From the NCBI RefSeq assembly GCF_017168235.1, contig NZ_JABFAO010000001.1:84048-148047 (forward strand): a stretch of 64,000 bases of DNA, read 5' to 3'. The translations under genes were made by a program, and so were the position numbers. The notes beneath the pieces were generated by a model, which worked only from the letters and a program-made list of their open reading frames with translations, was not told where the DNA came from and made no database searches. Positions within the stretch are counted from its first letter, which is position 1; the number at the start of each line of letters is the position of its first letter. The DNA is from Rhodococcus sp. KRD197 (GTDB lineage Bacteria; Actinomycetota; Actinomycetes; Mycobacteriales; Mycobacteriaceae). This document shows, one piece after another, positions 20,229 to 28,062 of the stretch.

Positions 20229-21287
20229 GTGACTGGCCGCGCTGATTCACTCACCGACGTCGCGGGACTGTTGGTCGGTCACCACCACGCGCTCGATCCG
20301 TCGGCCACTCTCGGATCCGGCGCTGCGACTGGCTGCACCGTCGTGCGGACCCTCGGCGGGGCCGTGGCCGCGGTCGACGTTCGCGGCGGGGGACCAGGCA
20401 CCCGCGAGACCGACCTCCTCGATCCGAGCCACTCGGTGCAGCAGATCAACGCGATCCTGTTGACCGGTGGCAGCGCGTACGGTCTGGCCGCCGCCGACGG
20501 CGTCATGAGATGGCTCGAGGAACACGGGCACGGCATCCCCATGGGCAGTCCGGATCAGGTTGTGCCGATCGTGCCGGCGGCGGTGATCTTCGACCTGCCG
20601 GTCGGGGACTGGGCCGTTCGGCCGACGGCAGATTTCGGTTTCGCTGCCGCGGAGGCTGCCGCCGCAGATTTCGCAACAGGCTCGGTGGGCGCGGGCGTCG
20701 GCGCCCGAGCCGGGGTCCTCAAGGGCGGGGTGGGTACCGCGAGCACCATCATCGAGGGTGGACCGGCCGACGGGGTCACTATCGGGGCGTTGATGGTCAC
20801 CAACCCGGTGGGTTCGGTCTTCGATCCCCGCACCGGACTGCCCTGGGGCGTCGGTTCGGAAGGCCCGAAAGCCTTCGGAATGCGCAAGCCCGACGTGCAC
20901 GAGCTGTGGAACGCCAACTCGCTCGCGGCGAAGGGAACGGCCCTCAATACCACCATCGGCGTGGTCGCCACGGACGTCGATCTGACGGCAGCCTCGTGCA
21001 AGCGACTCGCCGTGGCAGGTCACGACGGCTTGGCGCGGGCCATCCGTCCCGCCCACTCGCCGCTCGACGGGGACACGATCTTCGCGCTGTCCACCGGAAC
21101 GAGATCGGTCGTCACCGAGACGTCGATGCCGAAAGCCTTCGCGGTGGACCTGCCGGTTCTCGACGCGGTTACCGCGGTGGCAGCGAACGTCGTCGAACGT
21201 GCCATCGTCCGCGCCCTGCTCGACGCCACATCGGTGGCGGGCATTCCCACCTATCGCTCCATCTTTCCGTCGGCGTTCGAGTCCTGA
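20229..21287 (+). CDS. P1-family (DmpA/BapA-type) aminopeptidase
   Basis: A 352-aa Ntn-fold serine peptidase homologue. The autoprocessing/nucleophile region is visible as ALNTTIGVVATDVDL around residue 240. Upstream segments INAILLTGGSAYGLAAADG and GGVGTASTIIEGG are characteristic of DmpA-like proteins. These cleave small peptides or amides; the substrate here is unknown. Start GTG 20229. It matches Rv1333. In M. tuberculosis the next genes are mec, cysO and cysM; here they are absent and the rhomboid gene follows. Confidence 0.87.
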   Translation: MTGRADSLTDVAGLLVGHHHALDPSATLGSGAATGCTVVRTLGGAVAAVDVRGGGPGTRETDLLDPSHSVQQINAILLTGGSAYGLAAADGVMRWLEEHGHGIPMGSPDQVVPIVPAAVIFDLPVGDWAVRPTADFGFAAAEAAAADFATGSVGAGVGARAGVLKGGVGTASTIIEGGPADGVTIGALMVTNPVGSVFDPRTGLPWGVGSEGPKAFGMRKPDVHELWNANSLAAKGTALNTTIGVVATDVDLTAASCKRLAVAGHDGLARAIRPAHSPLDGDTIFALSTGTRSVVTETSMPKAFAVDLPVLDAVTAVAANVVERAIVRALLDATSVAGIPTYRSIFPSAFES

Positions 21288-21346
21288 ACGTCGGTACGCT
21301 TGGTGATGAACAGGACAAACCGGCCGCTCGAGGAAAGGCGTCACCG

Positions 21347-21955
21347 ATGAGCGCGAACCCGTACCTGCCGACCCCGGCTCCGAAGCGGCCGGCGTGGCAG
21401 GAGGCCGGCATGCTCGTCGGCGCGTTCGTGGTGTTGCTGTGGATCATAGAGATCATCGATGTGGCATCCGGGAGTCGAGTCCAGCAGGCCGGAATCGAAC
21501 CTCGCAGTATGGACGGTCTGTGGGGCATCCTGTTCGCGCCGGTGCTGCACGACGACTGGGCGCATCTGTTCGCCAACACGATTCCTGTGCTCATCCTCGG
21601 TTTCTTGGTGTTGCTCTCGGGAGTGGCGCGTGGACTGACAGCCACCGGGATCATCTGGGTTATCGGCGGCGTCGGCACCTGGCTGATCGGTGGCAGCAAC
21701 GACAATCACATCGGGTCGTCGATTCTGATCTTCGGATTCATCTCCTACCTACTCACTCGTGGAATCTTCACCCGCAAGCTCGGGCAGTTGGCGATCGGCG
21801 TGGTGGTGTTCGTCGTCTACGGGAGCGCACTGTGGGGTGTTCTGCCCGCCACACCGGGTGTTTCTTGGCAGGGCCACCTGTTCGGGGCGATCGGCGGCGT
21901 CGTGGCTGCGTGGGCGCTGTCGTCCGACGCGCGGGCGGCACGGGCCGTGCGGTGA
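21347..21955 (+). CDS. Rhomboid-family intramembrane protein
   Basis: ATG 21347 begins a 202-aa protein with about six membrane segments. Rhomboid features: WAHLFANTIPVLILG in the second helix, a Ser in HIGSSILIFGFISYLL where catalytic Ser is expected, and a His in SWQGHLFGAIGG in the last helix. The usual GASG is reduced to GSS, so activity is likely but unproven. The frame is open far upstream (to 20510) only because it shadows the peptidase gene. It corresponds to Rv1337. Confidence 0.85.
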   Translation: MSANPYLPTPAPKRPAWQEAGMLVGAFVVLLWIIEIIDVASGSRVQQAGIEPRSMDGLWGILFAPVLHDDWAHLFANTIPVLILGFLVLLSGVARGLTATGIIWVIGGVGTWLIGGSNDNHIGSSILIFGFISYLLTRGIFTRKLGQLAIGVVVFVVYGSALWGVLPATPGVSWQGHLFGAIGGVVAAWALSSDARAARAVR

Positions 21956-22010
21956 AATCGCCGGCGCAAAAAACGCGATGCGTTTCGGCGTCGGCCGATC
22001 TCGTGGCAGC

Positions 22011-22778
22011 ATGAGCGGTATGCGAATTACCGTCCTGGGATGTTCGGGCAGTGTGTCCGGGCCCGATTCCCCCGCGTCGGGCTATCTCCTCGACGAGTCG
22101 GAAACATCGCCACTCGTGCTGGACTTCGGCCCCGGCGTTCTCGGAGCGCTGCAGCGCTACGCAGACCCGGGCGATGTGAGCGTTTTTCTGACGCACCTGC
22201 ATGCCGATCACTGCCTCGATGTACCGGGATTGCTGGTGTGGCGGCGCTACCATCCGAATCCCCCCGAGGGGCGGGCGCTGGTCTACGGGCCGAAGGACAC
22301 CGCGTTCAGGCTCGGTGTCGCCTCCGCCGAGTGTGGCGGTCAGATCGACGACATGTCCGACACTCTCGATCTGCGGAGATGGACGGACGGGCGTGTGGTG
22401 CACCACGGACGGCTGTCGATTCTCCCTCGCCAGGTCTATCACCCGCCCGAGTCATACGGGATGCGCATCACCACCGCCAAGGACAAGATCTTCGCGTACA
22501 CCGGCGATACCGGAATGTGTCAGGCTGTCCGCGATATCGCAGACCGCGCTGACGTGCTGCTCGCCGAGGCCTCCTGGACGCACTCCCCGGATCGACCCGT
22601 AGGGGTCCACCTGTCCGGCACGGAGGCCGGCCAACTTGCGCGCGAGGCAGGCGTCGGCGAGCTGTTGTTGACGCATATTCCGCCGTGGACCTCTCGTGAG
22701 GATGTCATCGCCGAAGCCAAAGCCGAATTCAGCGGGCCCGTTCACGCGGTGTCGCCGGGGGATGTCTTCACCGTGTAG
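22011..22778 (+). CDS. Metallo-beta-lactamase-fold cyclic-nucleotide phosphodiesterase (Rv1339 type)
   Basis: A 255-aa enzyme with the metallo-hydrolase signature LTHLHADHCLDVPG near residue 60, an Asp in AYTGDTGMC and a His in LLTHIPPW. It resembles M. tuberculosis Rv1339, reported to hydrolyse cAMP. It could therefore counter the cyclase encoded at 0.3-1.9 kb. Starts at ATG 22011 or ATG 22020 are both plausible. murI (Rv1338), expected between the rhomboid and this gene by the M. tuberculosis order, is missing. Three tandem repeats lie between its stop and rph. Confidence 0.87.
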   Translation: MSGMRITVLGCSGSVSGPDSPASGYLLDESETSPLVLDFGPGVLGALQRYADPGDVSVFLTHLHADHCLDVPGLLVWRRYHPNPPEGRALVYGPKDTAFRLGVASAECGGQIDDMSDTLDLRRWTDGRVVHHGRLSILPRQVYHPPESYGMRITTAKDKIFAYTGDTGMCQAVRDIADRADVLLAEASWTHSPDRPVGVHLSGTEAGQLAREAGVGELLLTHIPPWTSREDVIAEAKAEFSGPVHAVSPGDVFTV

Positions 22779-22794
22779 CGAGATGTTCAGGTAG

Positions 22795-22904
22795 GCCGTG
22801 AGTGGAGCCTGTCGAATGAACCTTCGATAGGGCCGTGAGTGGAGCCTGCGGAATGAACCTTCGATAGGGCCGTGAGTGGAGCCTGCGGAATGAACTTCGA
22901 TAGG
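22795..22904. repeat. Three tandem copies of a 37-bp intergenic repeat
   Basis: Units start at 22795, 22832 and 22869. The consensus begins GCCGTGAGTGGAGCCTG and ends CTTCGATAGG. Units 1 and 2 differ by two bases in the middle and unit 3 lacks one C (36 bp). The array fills almost the whole gap between the phosphodiesterase and rph, and its last unit ends 8 nt before the rph GTG, so ATAGG sits at ribosome-site distance. Confidence 0.9.
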
Positions 22905-22912
22905 CTGGCTGC

Positions 22913-23701
22913 GTGTCCAGACGAGAAGACGGAAGAGCGGATGACGAACTCCGCACCATTGCAATAACTCGAGGTTTCACCAGCAACCCTGCAGGGTCGG
23001 TTCTGGTCGAATTCGGCAATACCAGGGTGATGTGCACGGCGAGCGTGGAAGAGGGCGTTCCTCGGTGGCGCAAAGGAACCGGGCTGGGCTGGCTCACTGC
23101 CGAGTACGCCATGTTGCCCGCCGCCACGCACACTCGTAGCGGCCGCGAGTCCGTCAAGGGCAAGGTCGGAGGTCGCACTCAGGAGATCTCCAGGCTCGTC
23201 GGACGATCTCTGCGCGCATGCATCGATCTTGCCGCCATCGGCGAGAACACCATCGCACTCGATTGTGACGTCCTGCAGGCGGACGGAGGCACTCGCACAG
23301 CCGCCATCACCGGTGCATTCGTCGCCTTGTCCGACGCCGTCACCTACTTGCGCGCCGCGGGTCGCCTCGCCGACCCGCAGCCGATTTCGTGTCGTATCGC
23401 CGCAGTCAGTGTCGGAGTGGTCGACGGCAGGGTCCGCCTCGACCTGCCGTACGAGGAGGACGCGCGAGCCGAGGTCGACATGAACGTCGTCGCGACCGAC
23501 ACCGGCACGCTGGTCGAGGTGCAGGGGACCGGCGAGGGTGCGACGTTCCCGCGCTCGACTCTGGACAAACTGCTCGACTCGGCTCTCGGCGGCATCGAGC
23601 AGTTGTTCGAGGTGCAGAAGGCGGCACTGGCCGAACCGTATCCGGGCGTGCTACCCGAACCGGCGCCCACCGAGTCACCGAAGAAGAAGTTCGGTGGCTG
23701 A
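22913..23701 (+). CDS. rph: Ribonuclease PH
   Basis: A phosphorolytic 3'-5' exoribonuclease that trims tRNA 3' ends, 262 aa from GTG 22913. Family motifs: [37 protein letters not shown] and [18 protein letters not shown] with the phosphate- and metal-binding residues. Full length. The rdgB start overlaps its last codons, so the pair is translationally coupled as in M. tuberculosis (rphA-Rv1341). Confidence 0.95.
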   Translation: MSRREDGRADDELRTIAITRGFTSNPAGSVLVEFGNTRVMCTASVEEGVPRWRKGTGLGWLTAEYAMLPAATHTRSGRESVKGKVGGRTQEISRLVGRSLRACIDLAAIGENTIALDCDVLQADGGTRTAAITGAFVALSDAVTYLRAAGRLADPQPISCRIAAVSVGVVDGRVRLDLPYEEDARAEVDMNVVATDTGTLVEVQGTGEGATFPRSTLDKLLDSALGGIEQLFEVQKAALAEPYPGVLPEPAPTESPKKKFGG

Positions 23702-24305
23702 CACCCGGCTGCTCGTAGCCAGTCGGAACAAGAAGAAACTGCGCGAACTGCGACGGGTCCTCGACTCTGCCGGCATTTCGGGAATCGAGCTCGTCGGTCT
23801 CGACGAGGTTCCCGAGTTCCCGGAGGCGCCGGAGACGGCGGCAACGTTCGAGGAAAATGCGCTGGCCAAAGCACGTGACGGTGCTGCGGCGACCGGATTG
23901 CCCTGTGTCGCCGATGATTCGGGCCTCGAGGTCGATGCGCTCAACGCGATGCCGGGTGTGTTGTCAGCGCGCTGGTCCGGAACCCATGGGGACGACGACG
24001 CCAACACCTCCCTGCTGTTGGCTCAGCTCGGTGACGTGCCGGACGAGCGCAGGGGAGCGGCGTTCGTCTCCGCCTGCGCTCTCGCGGTGCCGGGTGGATC
24101 GGAGACGGTGGTTCGGGGCGAGTGGCGGGGCGTGGTTTCTCGGGTTCCATTGGGGAGCAACGGTTTCGGCTACGACCCGGTGTTCGTGCCCGAGGGAGAC
24201 GGGCGTTCTGCAGCGGAGCTGAGCGCGGAGGAAAAGGACGCCGTATCGCACCGTGGTCGTGCACTGCAGGCGCTGATTCCGGCCCTACACGCGCTGGCAC
24301 CATAG
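23694..24305 (+). CDS. rdgB: Non-canonical purine NTP pyrophosphatase (RdgB/HAM1)
   Basis: The enzyme removes dITP, XTP and ITP from nucleotide pools. GTG 23694 (203 aa) overlaps rph by 8 nt and begins [19 protein letters not shown], the usual N-terminal substrate motif. [38 protein letters not shown] and [10 protein letters not shown] are the other HAM1 signatures. The longer upstream open frame shadows rph. Confidence 0.94.
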   Translation: MADTRLLVASRNKKKLRELRRVLDSAGISGIELVGLDEVPEFPEAPETAATFEENALAKARDGAAATGLPCVADDSGLEVDALNAMPGVLSARWSGTHGDDDANTSLLLAQLGDVPDERRGAAFVSACALAVPGGSETVVRGEWRGVVSRVPLGSNGFGYDPVFVPEGDGRSAAELSAEEKDAVSHRGRALQALIPALHALAP

Positions 24306-24318
24306 GACCGGGATCAGC

Positions 24319-25152
24319 GTGAATCGGACAGCGGTGAATCGGACAGCGGTGAATCGGGTACTGACAGGCGCCGTGCTGGCGGGTTGTCTGCTGCTGAGCT
24401 CGGGGGCATCGGCGCTTGCCTCACCTGCACAGGATTCGTTTCCCGAGGCTGCGCTGTACTCCGTGGTGCATCCCGAGGCCACGCTGCCCGGCGTGAACGA
24501 CTACACGTGCACGCCGACTGCTGCGCACCCCGAGCCGGTCGTGTTGGTGCACGGTTTCCTCGAGAACTCCTATGTCAACTGGGCATCGCTCGGGCCGGCG
24601 CTCGCCGCCGAAGGATACTGCGTGTTCGCAATCGACTACGGCGAACTCGCCGGTGTCCCCGTGGGCGGGTTCGGTTCGATCGCCGACGGCGCTGCGGAAC
24701 TGGCGGTGTTCGTCGACGAGGTCCGGCATGCCACAGGGGCCTCGACTGTGGCGCTGGTGGGTCATTCCAAAGGCGGCACGATCCCGCGGTACTACGTACG
24801 CTTCCTCGGCGGGAGCGAACACGTGTCGCAGATCGTGGCGTTGTCTCCGCCGAACTATCCGACGCCGGGGCCACCGGTCGACGAGGCGCTGGAGCGGCTG
24901 AACGTCCCGACTGACACCGTGCCCGGGGTCCGCTACACCACCATCGTCACCCGCTACGACCAGGTCGTCCCGTACACGGCCTCGCTTCTGACGGGGCCAG
25001 GCACTCACAACATCGTCCTGCAGGATCTCTGTCCCGGCAACACCGTCGAGCACACCGGAATTTCCTACGACGGGGTTGCGCAACAACTCGTGCTTGCAGC
25101 CCTACAGGGCGAGATCGAAGACGGCGAGAACACGGCCGCCGTGAACTGTTGA
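24319..25152 (+). CDS. Secreted triacylglycerol lipase/esterase
   Basis: A 277-aa alpha/beta hydrolase. The signal peptide (about 1-35, hydrophobic LTGAVLAGCLLLSSGASALA) indicates export. The oxyanion strand is VVLVHGFLEN, the nucleophile elbow is GHSKGG, and the acid and His lie near TRYDQVVP and NTVEHTGISYDG. This is the actinobacterial LipA/Estex-like lipase type. The first codons lie in a 15-bp direct repeat giving three in-frame GTG starts at 24319, 24334 and 24349, so the exact start is uncertain. It follows rdgB closely. Confidence 0.88.
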   Translation: MNRTAVNRTAVNRVLTGAVLAGCLLLSSGASALASPAQDSFPEAALYSVVHPEATLPGVNDYTCTPTAAHPEPVVLVHGFLENSYVNWASLGPALAAEGYCVFAIDYGELAGVPVGGFGSIADGAAELAVFVDEVRHATGASTVALVGHSKGGTIPRYYVRFLGGSEHVSQIVALSPPNYPTPGPPVDEALERLNVPTDTVPGVRYTTIVTRYDQVVPYTASLLTGPGTHNIVLQDLCPGNTVEHTGISYDGVAQQLVLAALQGEIEDGENTAAVNC

Positions 25153-25153
25153 C

Positions 25154-25525
25154 TCAGACGCCGAAGTCGCGCTTGACCTGCGTGGTGCGCCAGTGTTCGA
25201 CGACGAAGGACAGAAACGGGATGGTGCCTGCGAGCAGTGTTCCGATCGTGCGAGCCAGCGGCCAGCGGACCTTGATGGCCAGGTCCACGGTGAAAATGAG
25301 GTAGATCAGATAAACCCAGCCGTGCACGACCGCGATCCAGCTCGGCACGTCCTCGACCCGGAAGATGTACTTGGCGACCATTTCCCCGGTGAGAACCAGC
25401 AGCCAGATGCCGGTGATGTACGCGAGCACTCGGTAGCGCAACAGAGCGGACGCGATCTTCTTCGTCCGGTCGGTCTGCGCGGGCTTCTCCGGTGCCGTGC
25501 TCACGTATGGGGCTCCTGTCTTCAC
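25154..25525 (-). CDS. DUF3817 integral membrane protein (Rv1342c type)
   Basis: A 123-aa protein with three predicted membrane segments and the core RVLAYITGIWLLVL, followed by VVHGWVYLIYLIFTVDLAIK, the DUF3817 pattern. Its ATG overlaps the stop of the upstream lprD gene by 4 nt, so the pair is coupled. An internal GTG at 25504 is an alternative start. Its function is unknown. It is convergent with the lipase gene with one base between stops and is a paralogue of the protein at 5869-6243. Confidence 0.82.
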   Translation of the reverse strand: MKTGAPYVSTAPEKPAQTDRTKKIASALLRYRVLAYITGIWLLVLTGEMVAKYIFRVEDVPSWIAVVHGWVYLIYLIFTVDLAIKVRWPLARTIGTLLAGTIPFLSFVVEHWRTTQVKRDFGV

Positions 25526-25923
25526 TCGCGTGAGCGGTCGAGCTCAGCGAGATAGCTGTTGTATTCGAGAAGTTGACGAGTCTCGAGGTCGGCCTCTTCG
25601 GCGGACACACGATCGTCCACGCTGCCGGGTGCGGGCCGCGCGGGAAGTAGATCGGCGGGGATCTCGCGGAGGACGTTGTCGGCTTCACTCTCGGGTGCGT
25701 CCGGCGACTCCGCCTCGTCTTCGAGTTTGACGAACTTGCGATACGCATAGATCACGAATGCCGCGAACAGTGGCCACTGCAGTGCGTACCCGAGGTTCTG
25801 ACCGTTACCGCCGACAGCCTCGAATCGCTCCCACTGCCACCAGCCGAGCGCCAGGCACGCCGCCGCAGACAGCATGACCAGCGCGATGAGCGCAGGACGG
25901 CGTCCGGAGCGAGAATGTGCCAC
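25522..25923 (-). CDS. lprD: LprD-like membrane protein
   Basis: The 133-aa protein starts at GTG 25923. A hydrophobic N-terminus (ALIALVMLSAAACLALGWW) contains a possible lipobox Cys. A second hydrophobic segment (ALQWPLFAAFVIYAYRKFV) and an acidic tail ending EYNSYLAELDR follow. This matches M. tuberculosis LprD (Rv1343c), which precedes Rv1342c in the same way. Function is unknown. Because there is a second membrane segment, it could be a two-pass membrane protein rather than a lipoprotein. Confidence 0.78.
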   Translation of the reverse strand: MAHSRSGRRPALIALVMLSAAACLALGWWQWERFEAVGGNGQNLGYALQWPLFAAFVIYAYRKFVKLEDEAESPDAPESEADNVLREIPADLLPARPAPGSVDDRVSAEEADLETRQLLEYNSYLAELDRSRE

Positions 25924-26094
25924 CCCACGAAGGTACCCGAGTCTCTACTACCTCTGGTAGTTCGGTGCGGGCCGGGGGGGAGTCCTGACTGGTCCGATGG
26001 CCCACAGGGCGGGGACCAACGGCTCTCGCGCCGGATCCGGCGGGTTGGTCGACTGGTGGCCGGAATTGATATCGAATGGTTGCGGGGAGTGAAG

Positions 26095-27057
26095 ATGACC
26101 GACACGCTATCCGACAACGACCTTCTCGACCGTTACGTTCACGGTGTGCTCGTGCATTTGCCGAGGTCACGCCGGGACCAGGCTGACAAGGAGCTGCGGG
26201 AACGGGTCCGGAACGAATCCTACGGGCGCTCCACACGTGAGGTTCTCACCGAATTCGGTCCACCGGAAGATCAGGCGCGCCGACTCCGCGGCGCGCCGCG
26301 TCAGCTCATCGGGCCGCGCTTCTATGACACGTACGTGCGTGTTCTATGGTCTGCTGTCCGTGTGATGGCGATCCTCTTCGGAGGGGTGAGTCTGCTGCCC
26401 ATCCTGGTCGACAACGACACGACGCCGACAATCGGCAGGATTGTCGAAGAGGGGCTCACGTCGGCCTTCGCGGGCGCGATGTACGCCGCCCTCTGGGTCA
26501 CCGTAGTCTTCGCGGTCATCGAGCGTTTCGCCCCGAATGCGGTGCTACGCGATTGGCATCCTGATGACCTCCCGCCGGTTCCGCACGGGCACGAGATCGC
26601 CCTCGGCGACGCGATCGCTGATCTTGTGTTCGCCGTCGCCTTGCTGGTCGTATCGCTGTGCTTCTTCCCGGCGCTGGCACCGTCGTTTCTCGCCGAAACC
26701 GCGGAGGGCCTCGATGCCGGTGTGGTCGAGGGACTGTTGCCTGCTGTAGTCGTGGTTGCTGGGTTGTGGGTGTGTGTGGCAGGCGCGCAATTGATCGTGC
26801 GTGCCTGGACGCTGCCGGTCACTGTGATATCCATTGCGGCAAATCTGCTTGCCGTTGCCACAGCCGTCGCCGTCCTGGTGTACCGGCCCTACTTCTCGGC
26901 GGAATTCATCGCCAGTCGATATGGAGGTAACGACGGCAATCTGGGTACCGCACTCGATATCGCGATAGGTATAGGTGCCATCGCTGTGATTCTCGTGTGT
27001 GCCAACGACATTGTCACCACCGTCCGCAAATACCTCGCCCACCGCCAGGAGCTCTAG
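26095..27057 (+). CDS. Multi-pass membrane protein with HAAS/permease-prefix-like N-terminus
   Basis: ATG 26095 is preceded by GGGGAG at good spacing and gives 320 aa. Residues 1-80 are soluble and charged (LLDRYVHGVLVHLPRSRRDQ, then a helix-turn rich segment), resembling the HAAS-type prefix found on permeases paired with PadR regulators. About six membrane segments follow. No PadR gene adjoins it. It could act with the ABC exporter that begins 87 nt downstream. The 171 nt before it (25924-26094) show no gene. Confidence 0.65.
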   Translation: MTDTLSDNDLLDRYVHGVLVHLPRSRRDQADKELRERVRNESYGRSTREVLTEFGPPEDQARRLRGAPRQLIGPRFYDTYVRVLWSAVRVMAILFGGVSLLPILVDNDTTPTIGRIVEEGLTSAFAGAMYAALWVTVVFAVIERFAPNAVLRDWHPDDLPPVPHGHEIALGDAIADLVFAVALLVVSLCFFPALAPSFLAETAEGLDAGVVEGLLPAVVVVAGLWVCVAGAQLIVRAWTLPVTVISIAANLLAVATAVAVLVYRPYFSAEFIASRYGGNDGNLGTALDIAIGIGAIAVILVCANDIVTTVRKYLAHRQEL

Positions 27058-27144
27058 CCGGGACGCGAGATTTCCCATGGTGACAGAGGTGCATCGCAGG
27101 GACTTTCGGCCCTCCCCGCAGGCCGCACCCTGGGTCACGATCAA

Positions 27145-28062
27145 GTGATGACCGACGACGCTGTGATCGACATTTCCGGGCTGACGAAGTCTTTCGGCCA
27201 CACTGTCGCACTCGACGCACTCGACCTGACTGTTCGCGCTGGTGAGGTGCACGGGTTCCTCGGGCCCAACGGCGCGGGGAAAACGACGACGATTCGTATC
27301 CTGCTGGGGTTGCTTCGTGCGGACGCCGGCTCGGTCCGGTTACTCGGGTTGGACCCGTGGACGGACGCGGTCGCCGCGCACGCCCGGCTCGCCTATGTGC
27401 CGGGTGAGGTCACGCTATGGCCGGGTATCACCGGTGGTGAGACCATTGACCTGCTGGCCAGACTGCGCGGTGGTGTGAATTCTGCTCGACGCGCCGAGAT
27501 GCTCGAACGATTCGAACTCGACCCGACTGTGAAAGCTCGCGCCTATTCCAAGGGGAACCGACAGAAGGTGGCACTGGTTGCCGCGCTGGCATCGGACGCG
27601 GAACTGTTCTTGTTCGACGAACCGACAGCGGGTCTGGATCCGCTGAAGGAAGCGGAGTTTCAACGGTGTGTTCGTGAGCTGGTGAGCGAGGGACGCACGG
27701 TGCTGTTGTCCAGTCACATGCTTGCCGAGGTCGAGGCACTGTGCGATCGAGTCAGCATCGTTCGAAACGGTCGTACGGTGGAGAGCGGGTCTCTCGTCGA
27801 ATTGCGGCATTTGAGCACGACGTCGATCACTGTCGAGACGGTGCACCCCACCGCTGCACTTGCGTCGACGCCGGGGGTGCACGAGCTGGTCTCGGATGGC
27901 ACACACGCACGGTTCGCGGTCGAGACGGCGCAACTCGACGGTGTGCTCCGTGCGCTCGCCGATCTCGGTGTCGTCGCGATGAGCAGCAGTAGGCCGACAC
28001 TGGAGGACATCTTTCTGCGTCACTACGAGGTCGATTCCCACTCGGTAGCGGGGACATCGTGA
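27145..28062 (+). CDS. ABC exporter ATP-binding protein
   Basis: The 305-306 aa ATPase starts at GTG 27145 or ATG 27148. Walker A is [12 protein letters not shown], the Q-loop region is [13 protein letters not shown], Walker B is [13 protein letters not shown] and the switch His is in [13 protein letters not shown]. The signature loop is [11 protein letters not shown] instead of LSGGQ, as in the DrrA-like/tetronasin exporter branch. The C-terminal 80 residues resemble the regulatory domain of this branch. It overlaps the permease gene by 4 nt. A TetR gene lies downstream beyond tRNA-Leu. Confidence 0.92.
   Translation: MMTDDAVIDISGLTKSFGHTVALDALDLTVRAGEVHGFLGPNGAGKTTTIRILLGLLRADAGSVRLLGLDPWTDAVAAHARLAYVPGEVTLWPGITGGETIDLLARLRGGVNSARRAEMLERFELDPTVKARAYSKGNRQKVALVAALASDAELFLFDEPTAGLDPLKEAEFQRCVRELVSEGRTVLLSSHMLAEVEALCDRVSIVRNGRTVESGSLVELRHLSTTSITVETVHPTAALASTPGVHELVSDGTHARFAVETAQLDGVLRALADLGVVAMSSSRPTLEDIFLRHYEVDSHSVAGTS

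Noticed and set aside
20510-21346. Upstream part of the long frame that ends as the rhomboid gene
   Set aside because: It lies in another frame across the DmpA-type peptidase gene; only the part from ATG 21347 has membrane segments and rhomboid motifs.
22795-22904. Tandem repeats considered as a CRISPR array
   Set aside because: Units are directly adjacent with no unique spacers, and no cas genes are present.
22452-23178. Minus-strand frames with repeated peptide units across the 37-bp repeats
   Set aside because: The peptide periodicity comes from the DNA repeats and the frames run antisense into rph and the phosphodiesterase; I treat the repeats as non-coding.
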